Of a DNA stretch of 46,129 nt, positions 7,543 through 15,207 are shown piece after piece. The notes beneath the pieces are model-generated. The model was not told the origin of the DNA and did no database searches. It saw nothing but the letters and a program-made list of their open reading frames with translations. Source of the stretch: Calditerrivibrio nitroreducens (GTDB taxonomy: Bacteria > Chrysiogenota > Deferribacteres > Deferribacterales > Calditerrivibrionaceae); NCBI GenBank assembly GCA_002878065.1, contig PNIN01000041.1:1-46129 (forward strand), read 5' to 3'. The stretch's first letter is position 1, and each line of letters begins with the position of its first letter. The position numbers were made by a program, and so were the translations under genes.

Positions 7543-9123
7543 ATGAAGTTAGGGCTCGAAGCAAAAGTCGGCTTTTTTGTTATCGTTTCGCTAATAGTTT
7601 TAGGGTATATGACCACAAAAGTGGGGGATTTTAACTTCGGGAAAGATAAAGGGTATTCCATAAAGGCTGTTTTAAATAATGCGTCTGGGCTCAATACAGA
7701 TGCTCCGGTGAAGTTTAAGGGTGTGAATGTGGGTAAGGTTAAAAATATATCCCTTGAAGATGGTAAGGTCGTGGCAGAGATGTTAATTGAAGACAAATAT
7801 AAGATTCCTGCAAAAGTGAGGGTAATTGTGAGATCCTCTGGCTTTTTGGGGGAGAAATACGCCGAACTTGAAGAACTACCAAATCAAACAGGAGAATATC
7901 TGGCTGCAGGATCTATTGTAAAGGATACAAAGGATGTAACAGATTTTGATCAATTGGGTAATAAATTGGGGGATATAGCAGACGATATAAAAGCTATTAC
8001 AGCTTCCCTCAGGGATGTCCTTGCAACTAGTGAAGGGAAAGAGAATATGAAGGTCACCCTTGATAATATAAGACAGACCACAGATGTTTTGAAAAATATA
8101 ATGGCATACAATGAAGCTCGAATTAATGCCGTTATCAAAAATATCGAAGCAATAACCGTGGTGGTAAAAAATATGGCTACCGATAATCAGGAGAATATTA
8201 ATCAACTCCTTGCCAATTTAAAGGATGTTTCCCAGACGTTGAAAGAGCAAACACCACAGATAGCTGGAAAAGTAAACAGTATAACGGGTAATATAGACAA
8301 CCTTGTGACGGGCTCTAAAGGTAATCTTGAGGATTCTATTAAAAATATAAAAACTGTTACTGCAAAGCTTGAAAAAACTGTTGATAATATCAATAGCATA
8401 ACGGATAAAATCAATAAAGGTGAAGGGACAATAGGTAAACTTGTAAACGATAATCAGACGGTGGATAATATAAACGAAACGCTTAAAGGGGTTAGAAACC
8501 TATTTACTAAGATGGATGAATTTAAGTTTTATCTAAACTTTGAAGGGGAAAAATTGATGGATACAGGGGAGACAAAGGGGTATTTTAAACTAAAAATACA
8601 GCCAAAACCTGATAAGTACTATCTCCTGGGTCTTGCTTCAAATCCTGATGGGAAGTCCACCACTACCTATACTACATGGAGTGGTACATCACCATATGGA
8701 TCCACAAGCAGTGGGGGCACTTATGTTGAAACAAAGAGAAAGGAAAATTCCATAACATTCATTGCCCAATATGCCAAAAGATTTATGGATATGGTGGACT
8801 TAAGGATAGGGCTTATGGAGTCTGAATTTGGGGTGGGTGCTGATTATTTCCCTTTTAACAAAGGAAAGAATGCTGAAAAATATAAGGATAAGTTTGTAGT
8901 GTCATTTGATGCTTATGATTTCAGTACTAAATCGTCCCCCAGGGATCCCCATCTAAAGGTAAAAGGGCAATACAATTTTACAAAAAATCTCTACGTTAAT
9001 GCTGGTTATGATGATTTTCTTAATAAAGATACAAGATCAACCTTTGTGGGGGCGGGCCTAATATTTCTCGATGATGACCTTAAGTATCTATTGGGTAAGA
9101 TACCGTCACTTCCGGGTAATTAG
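7543..9123 (+). CDS. mlaD: MlaD-like MCE family protein with extended C-terminal domain
   Basis: Periplasmic substrate-binding part of the Mla system, anchored by one helix (about residues 8-24). The MCE domain spans about 39-115 and contains KFKGVNVGKVKNI. A long helical stretch of about 130-320 follows, with repeated KNI, DNI and NNI segments. The last 190 residues are different: alternating polar and aromatic strands with Gly-Asn turns, ending in GAGLIFLDDDLKYLLGKIP, as in outer-membrane beta-barrel proteins. E. coli MlaD has about 183 residues, so this 526-residue protein could span the periplasm itself. The barrel-like reading is inference. GGGGGA is the ribosome site. Confidence 0.88.
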   Translation: MKLGLEAKVGFFVIVSLIVLGYMTTKVGDFNFGKDKGYSIKAVLNNASGLNTDAPVKFKGVNVGKVKNISLEDGKVVAEMLIEDKYKIPAKVRVIVRSSGFLGEKYAELEELPNQTGEYLAAGSIVKDTKDVTDFDQLGNKLGDIADDIKAITASLRDVLATSEGKENMKVTLDNIRQTTDVLKNIMAYNEARINAVIKNIEAITVVVKNMATDNQENINQLLANLKDVSQTLKEQTPQIAGKVNSITGNIDNLVTGSKGNLEDSIKNIKTVTAKLEKTVDNINSITDKINKGEGTIGKLVNDNQTVDNINETLKGVRNLFTKMDEFKFYLNFEGEKLMDTGETKGYFKLKIQPKPDKYYLLGLASNPDGKSTTTYTTWSGTSPYGSTSSGGTYVETKRKENSITFIAQYAKRFMDMVDLRIGLMESEFGVGADYFPFNKGKNAEKYKDKFVVSFDAYDFSTKSSPRDPHLKVKGQYNFTKNLYVNAGYDDFLNKDTRSTFVGAGLIFLDDDLKYLLGKIPSLPGN

Positions 9124-9126
9124 ATT

Positions 9127-9912
9127 ATGATCAATATCGGAATCTCCCCTTGTCCAAACGATATATTCATCTTTGGCCCAATAATGCGGGGGATAATAAA
9201 AACCGATTTAAGCTTTGATTTTCGTCTTGATGACGTGGAAAATCTTAATAAATCTGCTATTGATGGTTTTTTTGATGTGGTAAAAGTATCCTATGGTGTT
9301 TTGCCTCATATAATTTTTAAGTATAAAATTTTGACCTGTGGGGGGGCTTTGGGGCATAAGAATGGACCAATTGTAGTTTCAAAAAAATATGATTCCATTG
9401 AAGAATTAAAAGGTAAAAAAATAGCGGTTCCGGGGTTTAATACGACGGCTTTTCTGCTTTTTAAGACGTTTTTTGGTGAACTGTTCCATTTTGTTGAAAT
9501 GAGATTTGATAAAATATTAGCTGCGATAGATTTAGGTATGGTGGATGCAGGTATTATAATACATGAGGGACGCTTCGTTTATCAAAATTTTAGTCTGACA
9601 CTTCTTTCTGATCTTGGGGAATTGTGGGAAGAGAGATTTTCTTTGCCTATTCCTCTGGGGGCCATAGCAATAAAAAATGAAATTTTAGATTTATCTACCT
9701 GTATAAAGGGTTTAATTAAGGACTCCATCAAACATTCCTTTGAATACTTTGAGGATTCAAAAGAATTTTGTAAAAAATACTCACAGGAATTAGATGATAA
9801 CGTTCTTGAAAATCACATCTCATACTTTGTGAATGAATATTCCATGGATATGTCAGATATAGCACCCACCATTGCCAGAGTTTTGAATCTTCCGGAGAAT
9901 ATTTTTATTTAG
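9127..9912 (+). CDS. mqnD: 1,4-dihydroxy-6-naphthoate synthase
   Basis: Enzyme of the futalosine route to menaquinone that converts cyclic dehypoxanthinyl futalosine to 1,4-dihydroxy-6-naphthoate. Family hallmarks are the N-terminal ISPCPNDIFIFGP and the mid-protein IHEGRFVYQ, in a periplasmic-binding-protein-like fold of 261 residues. It lies three bases after mlaD and runs straight into the next gene (TAG then ATG). Its presence implies menaquinone made without the MenB-MenE route. Other mqn genes are not in the window. Confidence 0.88.
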   Translation: MINIGISPCPNDIFIFGPIMRGIIKTDLSFDFRLDDVENLNKSAIDGFFDVVKVSYGVLPHIIFKYKILTCGGALGHKNGPIVVSKKYDSIEELKGKKIAVPGFNTTAFLLFKTFFGELFHFVEMRFDKILAAIDLGMVDAGIIIHEGRFVYQNFSLTLLSDLGELWEERFSLPIPLGAIAIKNEILDLSTCIKGLIKDSIKHSFEYFEDSKEFCKKYSQELDDNVLENHISYFVNEYSMDMSDIAPTIARVLNLPENIFI

Positions 9913-10527
9913 ATGTATTATTGGCTTATTTGGTATACGATCTTTTATTGTGTAATCCATAGTATAATGGCAGAGCCTCAAATTTCAAAAAGGTATTATT
10001 GTAGATGGTGGTATCGTGGGTTTTATGTCTTGACTTCCATAATTCTTCTTTTTCCTTTATGGTATATTTATTTAAATATCAATGACATATATATCTTTAA
10101 TCCGCCATTATGGGGTAAACTGTTTCTTTATTTTATATCTGGTTTTGGAATTTTTTGGGGCTATCTAACTTCAAAAGAATATGATAATAAGACTTTTCTT
10201 GGGATAGAGCAGATTAAAAGATTTTTTAAAGAAAAAGCTTATATCTATACAGATAATGGTGTGTTAAAGACCGATGGTGTGCTTGGAATTATAAGACATC
10301 CATACTATTTTGCAGGTCTTTTGGTACTTTGGGGTAGAACTTTAAAGATAAAGGATTTAATTATAAATATAATCTTTACCTTTTATTTTATATTTGGAGC
10401 TCTTAATGAAGAAAGAAAGTTAATAGAATTGCATGGGGAAAAGTATATGGAATATAAAAGAAAAGTTCCAATGCTATTTCCTAATTTAAGATCTACTTTT
10501 AATAAGACTAAAAACAATTTATTTTAG
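9913..10527 (+). CDS. membrane methyltransferase, isoprenylcysteine carboxyl methyltransferase-like
   Basis: Integral membrane protein of 204 residues with about five hydrophobic segments. The C-terminal signature of the ICMT/PEMT/NnrU group is present: GIIRHPYYFAGLL (about residues 126-138), then NEERKLIELHGEKYMEYKRKV. In that group these residues bind S-adenosylmethionine and the lipid-like substrate at the membrane face. The substrate is unknown here; the position after mqnD hints at quinone or lipid metabolism but does not show it. The ATG directly abuts the mqnD stop. A stem-loop follows the gene. Confidence 0.75.
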   Translation: MYYWLIWYTIFYCVIHSIMAEPQISKRYYCRWWYRGFYVLTSIILLFPLWYIYLNINDIYIFNPPLWGKLFLYFISGFGIFWGYLTSKEYDNKTFLGIEQIKRFFKEKAYIYTDNGVLKTDGVLGIIRHPYYFAGLLVLWGRTLKIKDLIINIIFTFYFIFGALNEERKLIELHGEKYMEYKRKVPMLFPNLRSTFNKTKNNLF

Positions 10528-10531
10528 TAGG

Positions 10532-10551
10532 GGCAGACATATGTGTCTGTC
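10532..10551 (+). repeat. intergenic stem-loop, possibly a degenerate dispersed hairpin repeat
   Basis: CAGACA (10534-10539) pairs with TGTCTG (10544-10549) around a TATG loop, and the stem extends by a G-U and a G-C pair. The surrounding TAGTAGGGGCAGACATATG resembles the GTAGGGGCAGAC...GTCTGCCC hairpins scattered between genes in many bacteria. A U-rich stretch (TCTTTCT) follows, so it may also act as a weak terminator for the preceding gene. Only this copy was seen in the window. Confidence 0.4.
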
Positions 10552-10668
10552 TTTCTGATGCACTAACACTATAAAAATGATAGATATTTGAATGCAAAAA
10601 TCGAGTGATGGCAGTGAAAATATTTTCTTGCAAAAGATTGAAAAAGTGTGTAAAACTAACCTGCTATG

Positions 10669-10674
10669 TATAAT
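10669..10674 (+). promoter_or_regulatory. probable -10 box before the SlyD-like gene
   Basis: A perfect TATAAT lies 25 bases before the chosen ATG at 10700. No convincing -35 box sits 16-18 bases upstream, so the call is tentative. If used, transcription would start around 10681, after the alternative upstream start codon at 10592, which supports the shorter protein. Confidence 0.4.
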
Positions 10675-10699
10675 AGCTAAAAATTTTAAGGATAAAACT

Positions 10700-11125
10700 A
10701 TGATAACAAAAAATTCTGTAATTAAAATCTGCTACAGTGCGAGAAGTTTGGAAGGTGAGCTTCTGGATGCCACACCAGCTAATGAACCCCTCACATTTAA
10801 CATCGGCAAGGGTGAGCTACCCGAAGAGATTGAAAAAAATCTTTTAGGGCTTAAAGAGGGAGACAAAAAAAAGGTCATTTTAACACCAGAAATGCTATTC
10901 GGTGATTGGATGGAGGAAAATGTTCTTACGATACCCAGGAGTCATATACCTGATGATGACGGACAGATACAGAAAAATAAGTTTATCGACCTAAGAGACA
11001 ATGAAGGTAATATGTTTAGAGGGTTTGTGGTGGATATTACAGATGAAGGATATGTTATAGATTTTAATCACCCATTCGCGGGAAAAACTATAGAATACGA
11101 TATCGAAATCATATCTGTAGAATGA
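10700..11125 (+). CDS. FKBP-type peptidyl-prolyl isomerase, SlyD-like
   Basis: Folding helper that isomerises prolyl bonds. The FKBP half-sites flank an inserted chaperone flap, and the family signature is at the end: VIDFNHPFAGKTIEYDIEI. The KNSVIKICYSARSLEGELLDAT start matches SlyD-type FKBPs. The protein has 141 residues, with no His-rich metal tail. The frame is open from 10592, but the extra 36 residues do not fit the family and would lie upstream of a TATAAT box. The start at 10700 has AAGGAT upstream. It overlaps dut by four bases (ATGA). Confidence 0.85.
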   Translation: MITKNSVIKICYSARSLEGELLDATPANEPLTFNIGKGELPEEIEKNLLGLKEGDKKKVILTPEMLFGDWMEENVLTIPRSHIPDDDGQIQKNKFIDLRDNEGNMFRGFVVDITDEGYVIDFNHPFAGKTIEYDIEIISVE

Positions 11126-11559
11126 AGAGAATAGATGTCAAAGTCCGATTAGAAAAAGATGTATCCCTTCCAGCATATGCCACAGATGGTGCGGCTGGAA
11201 TGGATGTAAGGGCTATTGAGTCAGGTGTAATAAAGAAAAACGAAATCAAGCTTGTTAAAACAGGAATTTTTATGGAAATCCCCGAAGGGTACGAAGCCCA
11301 GGTCAGACCAAGAAGTGGTCTTGCTCTCAAACATGGAATCACAGTTTTGAATTCACCAGGCACCATTGATTCTGACTACAGGGGTGAAATCTGCCTTATA
11401 CTTGCAAATTTTGGGAAAGAGGATTTTATTTTTCAGAAAGGTGATAGGCTTGCACAGATCGTTTTTTCCGAAGTTGTAAAGGCGGAATTTGTTCTGACAG
11501 ATGAGCTTGGAAAGACTAAAAGAGATGAAGGGGGCTTTGGACACAGTGGAAGAAACTAA
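11122..11559 (+). CDS. dut: dUTP diphosphatase
   Basis: Trimeric enzyme that hydrolyses dUTP to dUMP, keeping uracil out of DNA and feeding dTMP synthesis. All five motifs are visible: DGAAGMDVRA, RPRSGLALKHGI, TIDSDYRGEI, KGDRLAQIVF and the C-terminal RDEGGFGHSG. The length of 145 residues is normal. Its ATG overlaps the preceding TGA, and the next gene begins inside its last codons. Confidence 0.95.
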   Translation: MKRIDVKVRLEKDVSLPAYATDGAAGMDVRAIESGVIKKNEIKLVKTGIFMEIPEGYEAQVRPRSGLALKHGITVLNSPGTIDSDYRGEICLILANFGKEDFIFQKGDRLAQIVFSEVVKAEFVLTDELGKTKRDEGGFGHSGRN

Positions 11560-11902
11560 AGAGAAGATCTTTGTGTATGGGACGTTGAAAAAGGGAAAGC
11601 AGTTTAATTATCTATTGAGCAAAGCTAAATTTATTGGTGATGCTGAAACGGTAGAAAGGTACTCTTTATATTTTGACGGTATACCATACCTTGTAAAGTC
11701 TGATGAAGTTTCCTATGTGAAGGGTGAAGTTTACGATATTGATTCTGAAATGCTAAAAATGATAGATGCCTTTGAGGATCATCCAAATTACTATGTGAGG
11801 GAAAAGATTAAGGTAAAGCTAACAGGTGGGGATATTTTAAGCGTTTGGGCTTATTTTTTTCCGGAAAAGCGTGGAAAGCTCATAGAGACTGGTGAATATT
11901 GA
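11546..11902 (+). CDS. gamma-glutamylcyclotransferase / AIG2-like family protein
   Basis: A small protein of the GGCT-like fold, beginning with the family motif IFVYGTLKKGKQFNYLL and containing DAFEDHP before the last strands. Members cyclise gamma-glutamyl groups or detach gamma-glutamylamines; the substrate here is unknown. Of several in-frame starts (11501, 11525, 11546), the GTG at 11546 fits the family start and has AAGGGGG at 11528-11534. It overlaps dut by 14 bases. Confidence 0.75.
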   Translation: MEETKEKIFVYGTLKKGKQFNYLLSKAKFIGDAETVERYSLYFDGIPYLVKSDEVSYVKGEVYDIDSEMLKMIDAFEDHPNYYVREKIKVKLTGGDILSVWAYFFPEKRGKLIETGEY

Positions 11903-11950
11903 ATTGTTTTAAGTGTTTATAATTACGATAATCAAACATCAAACATATCA

Positions 11951-11979
11951 TTGACATTATCATCTATTTTTAATACATT
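11951..11979 (+). promoter_or_regulatory. sigma-70 type promoter of the MOSC-MogA gene cluster
   Basis: TTGACA (11951-11956), a 17-base spacer and TACATT (11974-11979), 33 bases before the TTG start at 12013. Just upstream, ATCAAAC occurs twice in tandem (11931-11944), which could be an activator site. This promoter probably serves the long chain of overlapping genes up to the receiver gene ending at 18326. Confidence 0.6.
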
Positions 11980-12012
11980 TCTTTTCATAAAATAAAGTTA
12001 CCGGAGGTTGTT

Positions 12013-12942
12013 TTGGGTAGAGTTTTTTCTATATCTATCAGTGAAAGAAAAGGGACTAAAAAAACAAATGTGGATAGTGCCTTTATTAGAGAAGATTTTG
12101 GAATAGAAGGGGATGCCCATGCAGGTTTTATCCATAGACAGATTAGTTTTCTTGCAAAAGAGAGCATCGAAAAGATGGTAAAACTTGGGTTGAATGTCAA
12201 AAGTGGTGACTTTGCAGAAAATATTACAACGGAAGGGATTGATCTCTGTAAGCTCAAGGTAGGTGATTCTATTTTAATAAATAATATAAATTTCGTTGTC
12301 TCCCAGATAGGTAAGATATGTCATCATCGTTGTGCCATCTATTATCAGGCAGGGGACTGTATAATGCCAAAAGAGGGGATATTTGCCGTAGTAAGAGGTA
12401 ATGGTGAGGTCAAGGTGGGGGATCCCATTACTGTCAAGCCAAAAGAATTTCTGACTGTGGGTATTGTTACGTTAAGCGATAAAGGTAGTAGAGGGGAACG
12501 GGAAGATATTACCGGAAGAGAGATTGAAAAATATATCAAAACAAACTTTAAAACCTCTTTTATAAGAACTGAAATGATTCCGGATGAAAAAGATATTTTG
12601 GAAAACATACTGGTGGATTTCTGTGATTTGCAGAGATTCGACCTCATAATTACAAATGGTTCGACTGGGGTTTCACCAAGGGATATTGCCCCTGATGTAA
12701 CTTTAAAGGTTATAGAAAAGAGATTACCTGGTTTTGAGGAAGCTATGCGGATGGAGAGTTTCAAAAAAACTCCAAGAGCACTTATTTCAAGAGCTATTTG
12801 TGGATTTAGAAGAGGTAGCTTGATAATTAATGTTCCGGGAAGTCCAAAGGGAGCAATTGAGAATCTTCAGGTAGTTTCTCCTGCAATAGAGCATACCATA
12901 GAGAAGATTCAGGGTAGTACCGTTGACTGTGCTGTGAACTAA
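12013..12942 (+). CDS. MOSC domain-MogA/MoaB fusion (molybdenum cofactor)
   Basis: Two-domain protein. Residues 1-140 form a MOSC domain, including GIEGDAHAGF and the conserved cysteine region GKICHHRC; such domains carry sulfur to metal cofactors. Residues 145-309 form a MogA/MoaB molybdopterin adenylyltransferase-type domain with TNGSTGVSPRDIAPD and NVPGSPKGAIENL. The fusion suggests coupling of cofactor adenylation or metal insertion with sulfuration for molybdoenzymes such as nitrate reductase; this is inference. It starts with TTG at 12013, supported by GGAGG at 12003-12007 and the family start GRVFSISIS. It is the first gene after its promoter. Confidence 0.85.
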   Translation: MGRVFSISISERKGTKKTNVDSAFIREDFGIEGDAHAGFIHRQISFLAKESIEKMVKLGLNVKSGDFAENITTEGIDLCKLKVGDSILINNINFVVSQIGKICHHRCAIYYQAGDCIMPKEGIFAVVRGNGEVKVGDPITVKPKEFLTVGIVTLSDKGSRGEREDITGREIEKYIKTNFKTSFIRTEMIPDEKDILENILVDFCDLQRFDLIITNGSTGVSPRDIAPDVTLKVIEKRLPGFEEAMRMESFKKTPRALISRAICGFRRGSLIINVPGSPKGAIENLQVVSPAIEHTIEKIQGSTVDCAVN

Positions 12943-12952
12943 GGTGTTTTCG

Positions 12953-13597
12953 ATGAAACCTTTTTACGCTGCTATCGATGGGATAGATGGTTGTGGTAAA
13001 ACTACTCAAATCAAAATGCTCTCAGATTACCTTGAGAGATTAAATATCCCTTTTTACGTTACCAAAGAGCCTGGCGGCACAGATATTGGTGGGATACTTC
13101 GGAAAATACTTATTTCAAAAGCTTATCATGTCGAGCCGGAGACGGAGCTTTTACTTTACTCAGCTGATAGGTTGGAGCATCAGAGGAAAGTGATCATACC
13201 CAATATGAAAAACGGTTACTCTGTGATTTCGGATAGATTTATATCTTCCACCTATGCTTATCAGGTGTTTGGAAGAGGCCTTGACCAAAGTTTGCTTGAT
13301 TTTTTAAGGAATATATCGGTATCAATCTATCCGGATGTAACAATTATTATAGATATTGAACCGGCTGTGGCATTGGAAAGGGCTAAAAATAGGCTCAAAA
13401 AGCATGGTATGATGGAAAAGGAGGGGAAATTTGAGTCTCTTAACATCGATTTTTATGCAAAGGTCAGGGATGGTTTTCTGTGGTATGCTAATAATTTTAA
13501 GAATGTGGTTGTCCTGGATGGTAACAAAAGTATAGAAAGTCTCTTTGGTGATATAAAAAATAGAATAAACGAGTTTCTAAATGATATATGGGTTTGA
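12953..13597 (+). CDS. tmk: thymidylate kinase
   Basis: Phosphorylates dTMP to dTDP. The P-loop is DGIDGCGKTTQ near the start, the DRX-type segment is SDRFISSTYAYQ, and the lid region has Arg/Lys-rich residues near 145. The length is about 214 residues. A GTG at 12944 is also in frame, but the ATG at 12953 has AAGG eight bases upstream and fits the family. It overlaps holB by 17 bases, in the common tmk-holB-ricT order. Confidence 0.93.
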   Translation: MKPFYAAIDGIDGCGKTTQIKMLSDYLERLNIPFYVTKEPGGTDIGGILRKILISKAYHVEPETELLLYSADRLEHQRKVIIPNMKNGYSVISDRFISSTYAYQVFGRGLDQSLLDFLRNISVSIYPDVTIIIDIEPAVALERAKNRLKKHGMMEKEGKFESLNIDFYAKVRDGFLWYANNFKNVVVLDGNKSIESLFGDIKNRINEFLNDIWV

Positions 13598-14504
13598 TAA
13601 ATATATAAAGTATTTTGATGGAATCATTAAAAATAGGCGTTTTGCAAACGGATATATCTTTTATGGAACCGAAGGGATAGGGAAAAAACTTTTTGCAAAA
13701 GAGGTTGCAAGGGTAGCTCTATGTAAAAAAGGTTCCTTTTTTAATGAAAATTGTGGCTGCGAATCCTGTATTTTAGTTAAAGCCAATAGCCATCCAGATT
13801 TGAATATCTACTCAAATGAGGGGGAGAGTAGCTTTGGTATTGATGAGATTCGTGAAATATCTGAAGGATCTTACATTTCTTCGTTTATGGGGGGGTATAA
13901 ATTTTTTATATTAGACAATTTTCATCTATTGAAAAAAGAAGCGTGTAATGCTTTTTTAAAAACACTTGAAGAACCTGGTGAAAATACAGTTTTTTTCCTA
14001 ATTACAAGTCAACTGGATAGAATAATACCAACTATTAAGTCAAGATGTATACATTTAAGATTTAATAGATTAGGCAATGATGATATAGTAAAGATCTTAA
14101 AAGAGTTGGGTTATAACGATGAAGTAATTGGTAACGTCCTTGATATATCTGATGGATCTGTATTGTTTGCTTTAAAACATATAAAATACCTATTCCCTGA
14201 TGAATATGGTAGGGATAAAAAAGGTAAATTGAAGGGGATTAATGATAATTTCAACTGGGACGACATTATGGAACATGCATATAATCTTTTAAAAATGATT
14301 GAAAAGGATGATCTAAGATACTATGTATTATTCCTGTTAGGAAGAGTAATAGAGATATATAAACAGAGGAAAGAGTATAAATACTTAATTCTTTTCGATA
14401 ATCTTATGGAGATTTATAGAATGCTTGACTATAATGTAAACCTGCGTATACTAAGAGGGTATATTTTAACTAAAATTTATGGGGTTATAGGTGAAAAAAT
14501 ATAG
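13581..14504 (+). CDS. holB: DNA polymerase III delta' subunit
   Basis: Clamp-loader subunit of the replicative polymerase. The AAA+ P-loop region is GTEGIGKKLF (about residues 29-38). Zinc-module cysteines follow in CKKGSFFNENCGCESC, Walker B is in FFILDNFHLL, sensor 1 lies in NTVFFLITSQ, and the arginine finger segment is IKSRCIHLRF. The 307 residues are typical. The gene starts inside tmk and overlaps ricT by 14 bases. The C-terminal third is weakly conserved, as usual. Confidence 0.88.
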   Translation: MIYGFDKYIKYFDGIIKNRRFANGYIFYGTEGIGKKLFAKEVARVALCKKGSFFNENCGCESCILVKANSHPDLNIYSNEGESSFGIDEIREISEGSYISSFMGGYKFFILDNFHLLKKEACNAFLKTLEEPGENTVFFLITSQLDRIIPTIKSRCIHLRFNRLGNDDIVKILKELGYNDEVIGNVLDISDGSVLFALKHIKYLFPDEYGRDKKGKLKGINDNFNWDDIMEHAYNLLKMIEKDDLRYYVLFLLGRVIEIYKQRKEYKYLILFDNLMEIYRMLDYNVNLRILRGYILTKIYGVIGEKI

Positions 14505-15207
14505 AGCTACTGGTGTTGCTTTCAAAAAGGCTGGTAAAGTTTATGACTTTTTGACAAACGGTGTTGAATTAAAAGTGGGTGATTTTGCCATTGTTGAAAC
14601 GGAAAAGGGGGAAGATATTGCAGTGGTGGTTTATCCTGATAGGGAGATAGAGGTTCCGGATGAACAGGTGATGAAAAATATACTGAGGAAGGCCACAGAG
14701 GAGGATTTAAAGAGGGCTTCGGACAACCGAAAGGATGAGCCGGAAGCTTTTAAAGAATGTAAAAAGCTCGTTAAAGAGCATGGGCTTCCTATGAAGTTAT
14801 TAAGGGCTGAATATACACTTGATAGAAAAAAGTTGACCTTTTATTTTACTGCAGATGGTAGAATAGATTTTAGACAGCTTGTGAAAGATCTGGCAAGGGT
14901 TTTCAAAACAAGAATAGAAATGAGACAGGTGGGTATCAGGGATGCCACTAAGATCCTGGGTGGTTTTGGAATATGTGGAAGAGACCTCTGCTGTGCGACT
15001 TTTTTGCGACATTTCGATAATATTTCAATAAAAATGGCAAAAGATCAGAATTTGTTGTTAAATCCTTCAAAAATCTCAGGTATCTGCGGGAGACTTATGT
15101 GTTGTCTTATGTATGAGAAGGATCTCTATGATGAGCAGGTGGCAGACGGAACAGAGTTTGTGGAGCTAAAAGATATTATAGATGATAATAGTGGAGGAAA
15201 TATATGA
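14491..15207 (+). CDS. ricT: PSP1-domain protein RicT/YaaT
   Basis: Member of the RicT (YaaT) family. In Bacillus it forms a complex with RicA and RicF that binds Fe-S clusters and affects RNase Y activity and development. The PSP1 core contains two cysteine clusters, GFGICGRDLCCATF and SGICGRLMCCLMYE, which fit cluster binding. RicA and RicF partners are not seen here, so the role outside Firmicutes is uncertain. It starts with GTG at 14491 within holB and ends with an ATGA overlap with metG. Confidence 0.88.
   Translation: MKKYRATGVAFKKAGKVYDFLTNGVELKVGDFAIVETEKGEDIAVVVYPDREIEVPDEQVMKNILRKATEEDLKRASDNRKDEPEAFKECKKLVKEHGLPMKLLRAEYTLDRKKLTFYFTADGRIDFRQLVKDLARVFKTRIEMRQVGIRDATKILGGFGICGRDLCCATFLRHFDNISIKMAKDQNLLLNPSKISGICGRLMCCLMYEKDLYDEQVADGTEFVELKDIIDDNSGGNI

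Noticed and set aside
10592-10699. N-terminal extension of the SlyD-like protein
   Set aside because: It does not fit the family and would begin upstream of a TATAAT box; the ATG at 10700 is better.
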